Source: Prochloron sp. SP5CPC1
Lineage (GTDB): Bacteria > Cyanobacteriota > Cyanobacteriia > Cyanobacteriales > Prochloraceae
Assembly: GCA_014323965.1 (NCBI GenBank)
Contig: JACONB010000071.1
Coordinates: 1-7,706 of the forward strand
Direction of reading: 5' to 3'
DNA length: 7,706 nt
In this document: piece after piece, positions 1-5,090 of the stretch
Position numbering within the stretch: position 1 is the first letter of the stretch
Layout: each line of letters starts with the position of its first letter
The notes under the pieces: generated by a model
Told to the model about the DNA's origin: nothing
Seen by the model: only the letters and a program-made list of their open reading frames with translations
Database searches by the model: none
Program-made: the position numbers and the translations under genes

Positions 1-2
1 CT

Positions 3-254
3 CCGGGCAAAGCCCGGGTCGCCGATGAGTTGCCCCTCACCAGACTGCTGCGATTTTTTGTTGAGGATATTGCCCGCAATAACCCAGAAACGGGTGGAAA
101 AAGATTGAATAATGCTAGGGTAAGGCGATTGGGTCAGCGGATCTGGGATAAAGCAAACCCCTACCAGGTTATTAAGTACCAACACAAGTATAAAACTATT
201 ATCTGTTACCCACCAAACAACAAGTACAATCAGGATGAGTATAGAAAAACATAG
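3..254 (+). CDS. C-terminal fragment, possibly SDR/NAD-dependent epimerase-like (5' end outside window)
   Basis: The frame is already open at the window edge (Pro-Gly-Lys-Ala-Arg...) and runs to a TAG at 252, so the TTG at 30 is probably internal rather than a real start. About 55 residues look like coding sequence. The stretch GGKRLNNARVRRLG, near residues 33-46 of the visible part, resembles the K-R-x-S-N-A-R-L-x-x-L-G segment near the C-terminus of many extended SDR/NAD(P)-dependent epimerase-like proteins; that resemblance is from memory. The last 25 or so residues are Lys/Tyr/Asn-rich and look like read-through into non-coding DNA. The frame overlaps the next gene by 20 bases, so the ancestral stop may have been lost. 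Family assignment is weak; an unrelated protein is possible. Confidence 0.4.
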   Translation, partial: PGKARVADELPLTRLLRFFVEDIARNNPETGGKRLNNARVRRLGQRIWDKANPYQVIKYQHKYKTIICYPPNNKYNQDEYRKT

Positions 255-1389
255 ACAGCAATTTCCAGCACTAACTGATAAGGTTTATTTTAACTTTGGC
301 GGACAAGGAATCATGTCCAATGCTGTCTTGTCCAGAATTATAAATTGTCATAAATATATCCAGGAAAAAGGTCCATTTTCCTTGAAAGTCAACCTGGGAA
401 TGGAACAGCACATGGCTTCGATTCGGAAGGATATAGCTGCTGAAATTGGCGCTACCCCCTCCGAAATAGCCCTCACAGAGAACACTACTGTGGGCTGCAA
501 TATTGTCCTCTGGGGCATAAATTGGCAACCTGGGGACCATATTTTAATGACCGATTGCGAACACAATGGGGTGATTGCTATTGTGGGAGAAATAGCTCGA
601 CGTTTTCAAGTGGAAGTCTCTACTTGTCCCATTATGGACACCTTGAATCAAGAAGATCCAGTGGAGGTGATTGGTGCTCATTTGCAACCTAATACTCGGT
701 TGGTAATTTTGAGTCATATACTTTGGAATACGGGTCAGGTTTTGCCTCTGGCTGAAATTACAGCCCTTTGTCACCAACAAAACATGCCAGTATTGGTGGA
801 TGGTGCTCAGTCTGTGGGGATGTTGCCTTTGAATTTACAGGAATTAGAGGTAGATTTCTATAGCTTTACGGGACATAAATGGCTTTGCGGTCCCGTGGGA
901 GTTGGGGGGTTGTATATTAAGTCCGATGGGATGGAAAGTATTCAGCCCACCTTTATTGGTTGGCGGGGAGTAAACTTGGGACATAGGGGGGAACCTGTTA
1001 GTTGGCTATCTGACGCCCGACGGTTTGAGGTGGCTAGTTCTGCTTATCCTCTGTATGAGGGTTTGAGAGGAGCTATGACTACTCATAGTGAGTGGGGGAA
1101 TGCTAAAGAACGTTATGAGCAAATTTGTGCTTTAAGTGCCTATCTTTGGAAGGGTTTAAGGGAAATAAAAGGGGTTAAGTGTTTGAAGGATTCTCCTCCA
1201 GAAGCTGGTTTGGTTTCTTTTCAGGTAATGGGAAATATATATAACCAAGAGTTAGTTCAGTCTCTGGAAAGAGGAGGCTTTTTGTTGCGGACTCTCGCAG
1301 ATCCGGATTGCGTTCGCGCTTGCGTTCATTATTTTACCCTACCTGAGGAAATTGACCAATTGGTTGCCCAGATTAAGCAACTTTTATAG
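235..1389 (+). CDS. PLP-dependent aminotransferase class V, L-cysteine/cystine C-lyase (C-DES)-like
   Basis: This 384-residue protein belongs to fold-type I PLP enzymes of the NifS/cysteine desulfurase superfamily. The best match from memory is the cyanobacterial L-cysteine/cystine C-S lyase C-DES, which releases a persulfide or sulfide, pyruvate and ammonia, and has been linked to Fe-S cluster supply. Visible landmarks are the N-terminal YFNFGGQG (18-25), DCEHNG with His110, the SHILWNTGQVLPL block (160-172), VDGAQS with PLP-pyridine-binding Asp189, and FTGHKW with the expected Schiff-base Lys215. RACVHYF (361-367) near the C-terminus carries a probable carboxylate-binding Arg. Length is normal for the family. 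The ATG at 235 fits the usual cyanobacterial start (...HRQQFPAL...), although no clear Shine-Dalgarno precedes it. The protein is soluble and cytoplasmic. No suf or isc genes are adjacent, so the role is inferred from family only; a cysteine desulfurase or an isopenicillin-N epimerase-like activity cannot be excluded. Confidence 0.85.
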   Translation: MSIEKHRQQFPALTDKVYFNFGGQGIMSNAVLSRIINCHKYIQEKGPFSLKVNLGMEQHMASIRKDIAAEIGATPSEIALTENTTVGCNIVLWGINWQPGDHILMTDCEHNGVIAIVGEIARRFQVEVSTCPIMDTLNQEDPVEVIGAHLQPNTRLVILSHILWNTGQVLPLAEITALCHQQNMPVLVDGAQSVGMLPLNLQELEVDFYSFTGHKWLCGPVGVGGLYIKSDGMESIQPTFIGWRGVNLGHRGEPVSWLSDARRFEVASSAYPLYEGLRGAMTTHSEWGNAKERYEQICALSAYLWKGLREIKGVKCLKDSPPEAGLVSFQVMGNIYNQELVQSLERGGFLLRTLADPDCVRACVHYFTLPEEIDQLVAQIKQLL

Positions 1390-1423
1390 TATCATGATAT
1401 AAAGTAACCGGTGAGTTTAAGAA

Positions 1424-1707
1424 ATGCCAGATATCAAAACCCAATTAACTGAAGAAGTTGCAGACACAGAGTGGAAAGACTTAAAACCCCACGCTCAAAG
1501 AGATGCCTTAATTATCGTTCAAGAACCCCTCAACTTGCTTGACGTGGGGGTTGCGATCGCCCTCGATGACGTGCAAAAGGTACAATATTGGATTAGGAAC
1601 TGGTGCAAAAACCCACCGCAGAGTACCTAAGTGCCTGTAATGCAGAACCAAATAAGAAATTCAGCACTTTAATCGTTCAACCATTCGTTATCGTTAGGAA
1701 AGTTTAG
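1424..1707 (+). pseudogene. DUF2288 family gene interrupted by a frameshift
   Basis: The first frame (1424-1630) gives 68 residues starting MPDIKTQLTEEVADTEWKDL. It continues with the typical LKPHAQRDALI and LLDVGVAIA blocks of cyanobacterial DUF2288 proteins, which are about 95-100 residues long and of unknown function. It then ends abruptly at TAA 1628-1630 after WIRNWCKNPPQST. The missing C-terminus is present in the -1 frame, from about 1597 to the TAG at 1705-1707. It reads ELVQKPTAEYLSACN, then NKKFSTLIVQPFVIVRKV, which matches the family's usual K-P-T/S-A-E and I-V-Q-P-F/Y ending. Loss of one base (or four) around 1595-1597 explains both frames. The gene lies 34 bases after the C-lyase gene in the same direction. 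It could be a true pseudogene, or a sequencing error masking an intact gene. Confidence 0.8.
1553..1560. repeat. HIP1 palindrome GCGATCGC
   Basis: Perfect copy of the cyanobacterial highly iterated palindrome inside the DUF2288 frame. It contains GATC, the likely target of the Dam-type enzyme at 6508-7401. Confidence 0.9.
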
Positions 1708-1769
1708 AAGGAAGGCTGTATTTTAAACAGTCCTACTCCCACAAAGACGCTTCCTTCCCATTCGTGGGA
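1707..1769. repeat. Crossing inverted repeats between two convergent pseudogenes
   Basis: GAAGGAAG (1707-1714) can pair with CTTCCTTC (1750-1757), enclosing a small hairpin GGCTGT/ACAGTC (1715-1720 with 1728-1733, one G-T pair). A second stem, TCCCAC (1737-1742) with GTGGGA (1764-1769), crosses the first, so both together would form a pseudoknot, or they could be alternative folds. No good T-tract follows on the plus strand, so a classical intrinsic terminator is doubtful. On the minus strand the same bases read as about 25 open codons, so part of this may be old coding sequence. It may be a terminator region, the end of a decayed mobile element, or a small structured RNA. Confidence 0.35.
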
Positions 1770-1793
1770 TTCTTGGTTCAAATAGCCACCTTT

Positions 1794-2504
1794 TTATTGT
1801 TTAGAGTAAATGAAAAGTTTTCCGCTTTTATCTTTTCCTTCCAATTTTCAACCTGCTTGATTGAAAATATTTTCAATTGCCTCACCTTGGAAAATTCTGT
1901 AGATAAGTCGTTGTTGAGCTAAAACACGTTCATCCTTTTTAAAGTAAAAAGTTTTCTCAATGCAGTCTTTGTTCGTTGTAGATTCAAAAATCTCTTGAGA
2001 GTAGACTATTCCTCCTGGTAAGGAGCGGTCATGATTGTCGTGTACCCCTTGAATATTAATGATAAATAATCCTCCCTTGTGGAGACAATTTGCTATATTT
2101 TGCAGCGGGAGCACATTACTTTCATCATCAGTTAAATGAGTATAAAAGTCGCACTGACTACCGGTATCAACAAAGGCACACAGTCCACCGTTAAAAATTG
2201 CAACGTCAAACTGTTGGGGAATGGACATAGAAATAATGTCAGCTTCAAATAGTTTAGCGCGATCGCCCAACCGCTCTTTGGCAATTTCTAACATTGCAGC
2301 AGTATGATCCATGCCCGTCAAATTGTACTGAGGATCTATTTTTAAGAGTTGTTCCAACAATAAACCCGTTCCTACTCCAATTTCTATGATACTTTGATTC
2401 GGAACTACCATCGCCGCAATCGCCGTAGCTATTTCCTCCTATTTATAATACCCACTATTCATGAACAGATCGTAGTAATCAGCAATCCCAGTGTATTCAT
2501 TCAT
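1794..2504 (-). pseudogene. SAM-dependent class I methyltransferase with two in-frame stop codons
   Basis: The longest uninterrupted frame is 1848-2411 (187 residues), but homologous-looking sequence extends on both sides in the same frame. Upstream, an ATG at 2504 begins MNEYTGIADYYDLFMNSGYY, then Lys, then TAG (2439-2441, codon 22), then EEIATAIAA, running straight into MVVPNQS. Downstream, after the TGA at 1848-1850 (codon 219), the frame continues KLEGKDKSGKLFIYSKQ to TAA at 1794. The restored product of about 236 codons has the usual small-methyltransferase length. It has motif I EIGVGTG (codons 41-47), Asp66 in LTGMDHT for the SAM ribose, and Asp89 in KLFEADI. A tyrosine codon is a plausible ancestor of the TAG. 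The substrate is unknown. Restart at the Met at codon 32 would lack the N-terminal helix and, because of the TGA, the last strand, so a working enzyme is unlikely. Confidence 0.85.
2259..2266. repeat. HIP1 palindrome GCGATCGC
   Basis: Second perfect HIP1 copy, inside the methyltransferase pseudogene. Confidence 0.9.
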
Positions 2505-2535
2505 AATCTAACTTTTATTCTTGTGGTACGGGTAA

Positions 2536-2564
2536 ATTGTATCCTTGTCTCGGTTATTTGTCAA
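2536..2564 (-). promoter_or_regulatory. Sigma-70-type promoter for the methyltransferase pseudogene
   Basis: On the minus strand, TTGACA (2564-2559, perfect -35) is followed after 17 bases by TACAAT (2541-2536, one mismatch to the -10 consensus). The expected transcription start is near 2529, giving a leader of about 25 bases before the ATG at 2504. The promoter lies in the short gap after the end of the phosphatase-like gene and points at the methyltransferase, so the damaged gene may still be transcribed. Confidence 0.7.
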
Positions 2565-2588
2565 GAAAGGATAGGAAAGTCTAGAGGT

Positions 2589-3896
2589 TCAACTTCCCCA
2601 AGGTCCCCAAATAGCCAGGGTAATACCTGGTTTTTGAATATTGACAAACATAGTCTTACCGTCTGGTGCAAAGCAAACTCCTGCCAATTCGCTGGTATTC
2701 AGTGCATTCCGTCCTAACTTATACAGCTCTCCTTGAGTATTCACCCCCACTAAAAATTGCTCACCAACCCCGTCTTCGCACAGGATTAAATCCCCAAAAG
2801 GAGCCATTACAATATTATCAGGATAGTCCAACACTCCAGCTCCGGGGGACTCTACATATAATTCTATGGTATTTTGTGCTGGATTGTAGCGGAAAACCTG
2901 CCCTTTCCCTGCTTTTCCCCCACTGGTACAAACAAAGTAAATTTCCCCATTGCCGTAACAAATACCTTCACCCCGTTTAAAAACTGCTGCTCCTTTGGCT
3001 TGTGCTTCATAGCGCAGAGTATCTTTTTCTGGATCTACCTCTTCTATGGGTACCCATTCTACCCCCTTAGGTTCCCCCACAGGGAAATTGAGGCTGGTAT
3101 TTACTTTCCCCATTCCTTTAATAACCAAAGCTTCCAGCACTCCCCCACTTTGGAGTTTACCGTATTCCTTGGGAATGAAGCGATAAAAGCAGCTATCTTC
3201 CCGATCTTCAGTTTGATAGACAATACCAGTTTGCGGATCTACGGCGATCGCCTCGTGGTTAAAGCGCCCCATGGCAACTAAAGGAACCGGTGAGTCCCTA
3301 GCACCACCTTTATGAGACACTTCAAAATTATAACCGTGTTTCTTAGAGACATTCAGAGGATTGCCCGGTTTATTAAACTCGGTGGTGGTAACGTCTTCCT
3401 CACAACTGATCCAAGAACCCCAAGGAGTAGTTCCTCCACCGCAGTTGCGGGAAGTTCCAGCGAGGGAAACTCGGTGATCTATTAGTTGGCGATCTGCCCC
3501 TACAATTAAAGTTGTAGTTCCTCCTGTAGATAAGGGGTCGTATTTCTGAAGCTCAGAAGCCATCACTGCTGAAGTGCTAGCACCATTTAGTTCATGATTG
3601 CGGACTAAAATCGTGGTCCCAAACTCACCTGGAAAAGCCCCCATACCATCGTGGGCACCAGGTACAGGTGTCCCATCGTTCATCATCTCCCCTGTCTTGG
3701 AGAAGGCGCGATATTGGAATCCGGAGGGGAGGTCGAATAATCCCTGGGGATCTGGTACCAAGGGACCAAAACCCTTCCCCGATAAGGATTTCCCCTCTCG
3801 CACTCGGGCATATAAACGCTGCAAAGGTGCTGCTAACACTACTCCTGTAGCACTAACACCTGTCAAGATTAAAAAGTTACGTCGTGATAAAGCCAT
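2589..3896 (-). CDS. PhoX-like (DUF839) Tat-exported phosphatase family protein
   Basis: A 435-residue protein of the DUF839/PhoX superfamily. Characterised PhoX enzymes are periplasmic, metal-dependent alkaline phosphatases, but many cyanobacterial members of this size are untested. The N-terminus MALSRRNFLILTG is a twin-arginine signal (Arg5-Arg6) followed by a hydrophobic segment, suggesting export in folded form. Family blocks in order: RNHELNG (99-105), SRNCGGGTTPWGSW with Cys152, SCEED (165-169), FNHEAIAVDP (212-221), TEDREDS (229-235), RGEGICYGNG (308-317), DYPDNIVMAPFGDLILCEDG (357-376). Cys and Glu residues in these blocks are candidate metal ligands by analogy with PhoX. An ATG at 3959 would add 21 residues, but these lie in a repeat; the ATG at 3896 puts the Tat motif at the expected place. 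Adjacent genes do not suggest a phosphate regulon, and no Pho box was recognised. Confidence 0.85.
   Translation of the reverse strand: MALSRRNFLILTGVSATGVVLAAPLQRLYARVREGKSLSGKGFGPLVPDPQGLFDLPSGFQYRAFSKTGEMMNDGTPVPGAHDGMGAFPGEFGTTILVRNHELNGASTSAVMASELQKYDPLSTGGTTTLIVGADRQLIDHRVSLAGTSRNCGGGTTPWGSWISCEEDVTTTEFNKPGNPLNVSKKHGYNFEVSHKGGARDSPVPLVAMGRFNHEAIAVDPQTGIVYQTEDREDSCFYRFIPKEYGKLQSGGVLEALVIKGMGKVNTSLNFPVGEPKGVEWVPIEEVDPEKDTLRYEAQAKGAAVFKRGEGICYGNGEIYFVCTSGGKAGKGQVFRYNPAQNTIELYVESPGAGVLDYPDNIVMAPFGDLILCEDGVGEQFLVGVNTQGELYKLGRNALNTSELAGVCFAPDGKTMFVNIQKPGITLAIWGPWGS
3244..3251. repeat. HIP1 palindrome GCGATCGC
   Basis: Third perfect HIP1 copy, inside the PhoX-like gene. Confidence 0.9.
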
Positions 3897-3910
3897 AGAT
3901 TTTATAATAA

Positions 3911-3941
3911 ACCGCAGAGACGCAGAGGACACAGAGAGAGG
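3911..3941 (-). repeat. Interspersed 31-base repeat, copy A (inverted)
   Basis: Read on the minus strand it runs from CCTCTCTCTGTG to TCTCTGCGGT. It differs from copy C (6466-6496) at about 3 of 31 positions and from copy B (4503-4532) by a one-base gap plus a few substitutions. It lies just upstream of the PhoX-like start and produces a spurious N-terminal extension of that gene. Confidence 0.85.
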
Positions 3942-3942
3942 G

Positions 3943-3971
3943 AAGAGAGAGGTGAGCATCGCCTCTCTCTT
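3943..3971. repeat. Strong hairpin upstream of hicB and of the PhoX-like gene
   Basis: AAGAGAGAGG (3943-3952) pairs perfectly with CCTCTCTCTT (3962-3971). The stem continues inward through a G-T pair and two more pairs to a three-base loop. It abuts repeat copy A in the divergent intergenic region. There is no T-tract on either side, so it is not an obvious terminator. It could be an operator for the hicBA pair, an mRNA leader structure for either gene, or part of the repeat element. Confidence 0.5.
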
Positions 3972-4025
3972 AGAGTATCAGAGTCAGATAAATTAAACTT
4001 TAGCACCAAACAAAGATAAAACAGT

Positions 4026-4235
4026 ATGACAGAAATTATTTTTTTAGTCGAAAACGATCCAGAAGGGGGATATGTTGCTAGGGCGATCGGTGAATCTATT
4101 TTCACCCAAGCTAACACCATTCCCGAACTACGAGAAATGGTGAGAGATGCTATTCAGTGTCATTATCCTGATGGGGCAACTCGTCCAAAACTCATTCGTT
4201 TACATATCGTGCATGACGAGGTAATTGCTGCATGA
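4026..4235 (+). CDS. hicB: HicB-family antitoxin (short form)
   Basis: A 69-residue protein of the HicB-like antitoxin family. It begins MTEIIFLVENDPEGGYVARA, with the family's strand-rich start and the E/D-x-x-G-G-Y-x-A element at about 12-19. It continues with a helix containing TIPELREMVRDAI, typical of the partial RNase H-like fold that binds and blocks HicA. It is short: HicB proteins that repress their own promoter carry a C-terminal HTH or ribbon-helix-helix domain, and none is visible here, so DNA binding may be absent. The gene overlaps hicA by 4 bases (ATGA), indicating translational coupling. The order antitoxin then toxin is the reverse of the classical hicA-hicB arrangement but is common among cyanobacterial pairs. 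No strong ribosome binding site or promoter was recognised. Confidence 0.8.
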   Translation: MTEIIFLVENDPEGGYVARAIGESIFTQANTIPELREMVRDAIQCHYPDGATRPKLIRLHIVHDEVIAA

Positions 4236-4474
4236 AGTTGCCCAGAGACTTATCCGGCGAATACTTGGCTAAAGCTTTGGAAAAGTTAGGCTATGTTGTA
4301 GAGCGTCAAACCGGAAGTCATATTCGATTAACAACTCAATACAAAGGAGAACATCATGTTACAATTACAAATCATAGCCCAATTAAAATTGGTACCCTTA
4401 GCGCAATTTTACGGGACATTGAAAATCACCTTGGTTTAACTCGTGAGCAACTTCTTAAGCAACTATTCTCTTAG
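4232..4474 (+). CDS. hicA: HicA-family toxin (mRNA interferase)
   Basis: An 80-residue protein of the HicA/YcfA family: small, dsRNA-binding-like fold toxins that cleave mRNA and stop growth when HicB is lost. It shows the family pattern: MKLPRDLSGEYLAKALEKLG (helix), then YVVERQTGSHIRL with the catalytic His30 in G-S-H, then HHVTITNHSPIKIGTL and a C-terminal helix region with DIENHLGLTREQLL. The catalytic segment is intact and the length is normal, so the toxin looks functional. Its start codon lies inside the hicB stop (ATGA), so expression should depend on translation of hicB. The pair is flanked by inverted copies of the 31-base repeat. Confidence 0.87.
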   Translation: MKLPRDLSGEYLAKALEKLGYVVERQTGSHIRLTTQYKGEHHVTITNHSPIKIGTLSAILRDIENHLGLTREQLLKQLFS

Positions 4475-4476
4475 GG

Positions 4477-4504
4477 TTGATTTTAGAATAAAATAGCATA
4501 TACC
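4477..4504 (+). promoter_or_regulatory. Possible promoter for dctQM
   Basis: TTGATT (4477-4482) and TATACC (4499-4504) are separated by 16 bases, a loose sigma-70-like arrangement just after the hicA stop. The -10 overlaps the start of repeat copy B. Both boxes deviate from consensus, so this is tentative; dctQM could also be read from the hicBA transcript. Confidence 0.3.
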
Positions 4505-4532
4505 TCTCTCTGCGCCTCTGTGTCTCTGCGTG
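4503..4532 (+). repeat. Interspersed 31-base repeat, copy B
   Basis: Starts CCTCTCTCTGCG and ends TCTCTGCGTG, one base shorter than copies A and C. It lies between hicA and dctQ. The GTG at its end (4530) is a tempting but probably false start for dctQ. Confidence 0.85.
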
Positions 4533-4544
4533 AAACTTATCTTC

Positions 4545-4550
4545 AAAGGA
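4545..4550 (+). promoter_or_regulatory. Ribosome binding site selecting the TTG start of dctQ
   Basis: AAAGGA ends 9 bases before the TTG at 4560, a suitable spacing. The in-frame GTG at 4530 lies upstream of this site and inside the repeat, and the ATG at 4599 is 48 bases beyond it. Confidence 0.55.
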
Positions 4551-4559
4551 AACGACAGC

Positions 4560-5090
4560 TTGCCAAAACTCTTACAAATAGCCAAAATCATCGATACCAT
4601 GAACAAATGGATCGGACGTCTCACCTCCTGGTTAATCTTAATAATGGTCTTAGTAGGAGTGTGGAACGTAGTAGGAAGATATGTGGGGCGTTTCATGGGT
4701 CAAAACCTCACCTCCAACGGATTAATTGAAATTCAATGGTACTTATTCGACCTAGTATTCCTCCTCGCTGCTGCCTATGTGCTAAAACAGGACGGTCATG
4801 TGCGAGTAGATATATTCTACAAGGGTTGGGGAACTAAAGGCAAAGCCTTAGGGAACCTCCTAGGCACCATCTTTTTCCTCATTCCCTTTTCTGCTATGGT
4901 GATTTATTATTCCTGGGGAACCATTATTAACTCTTGGAAGATATTGGAACAGTCTCCCGACCCTGGTGGACTGCCTCGCTATCCCATAAAATCCATGATT
5001 ATTGTCAGTTTTGCCTTGCTTATTCTCCAAGGAATAGCGGAAGTGATTAAAAATTGGGCCATTTTACAGGAGGATCCCCATGACTTCTGA
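4560..5090 (+). CDS. dctQ: TRAP transporter small permease subunit (DctQ/FcbT2-like)
   Basis: The small membrane subunit of a tripartite ATP-independent periplasmic transporter, driven by a cation gradient. From the TTG start it has 176 residues, beginning MPKLLQIAKIID. Four membrane segments lie at about 22-44, 57-76, 97-118 and 145-164. They are separated by the conserved DGHVRVD (78-84) and EQSPDPGGLPRYPIK (130-144), as in the mannitol/chloroaromatic or 2-oxoacid type (COG4665). Cyanobacterial relatives include the Gtr glutamate transporter of Synechocystis and a pyruvate TRAP system in Anabaena; substrate cannot be read from this subunit. It overlaps dctM by 11 bases. No DctP-type binding protein lies in the window, so that gene must be elsewhere. 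The start is uncertain among 4530, 4560 and 4599. Confidence 0.88.
   Translation: MPKLLQIAKIIDTMNKWIGRLTSWLILIMVLVGVWNVVGRYVGRFMGQNLTSNGLIEIQWYLFDLVFLLAAAYVLKQDGHVRVDIFYKGWGTKGKALGNLLGTIFFLIPFSAMVIYYSWGTIINSWKILEQSPDPGGLPRYPIKSMIIVSFALLILQGIAEVIKNWAILQEDPHDF
5068..5073 (+). promoter_or_regulatory. Strong Shine-Dalgarno site for dctM
   Basis: AGGAGG six bases before the ATG at 5080, lying inside the end of dctQ. It fixes the dctM start and the 11-base overlap, and is the clearest ribosome binding site in the window for an intact gene. Confidence 0.85.

Noticed and set aside
3..17. CCGGGC/GCCCGG hairpin with AAA loop
   Set aside because: It lies inside an open reading frame (Pro-Gly-Lys-Ala-Arg) with no T-tract; probably fortuitous.
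1390..1399. Palindrome TATCATGATA after the C-lyase gene
   Set aside because: A single 10-base AT-rich palindrome without a second copy or known operator match is expected by chance.
1606..1612. CAAAAAC as a programmed -1 frameshift site in the DUF2288 gene
   Set aside because: The heptamer is not a proper X-XXY-YYZ slippery site, and family-like residues in the -1 frame begin before it, so a small deletion upstream is a better explanation.
1707..1769. TnpB-associated omega RNA or IS200/IS605 right end
   Set aside because: The crossing stems prompted the idea, but there is no tnpA or tnpB sequence nearby and I cannot match the ends to a known element.
1848..2441. Stop-codon recoding of TAG and TGA in the methyltransferase
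   Set aside because: Two different stop codons would both need reading, and other genes here end normally at TAG, TGA and TAA. No selenocysteine-type context is evident.
2394..3281. Plus-strand open frames at 2394-2717, 2666-2980 and 2874-3281
   Set aside because: They lie opposite the conserved PhoX-like gene (the first also opposite the methyltransferase start and promoter), with low-complexity composition and no family signal.
3598..3996. 132-codon plus-strand open frame
   Set aside because: Antisense to the N-terminal half of the PhoX-like gene and runs through the repeat; no family-like motifs.
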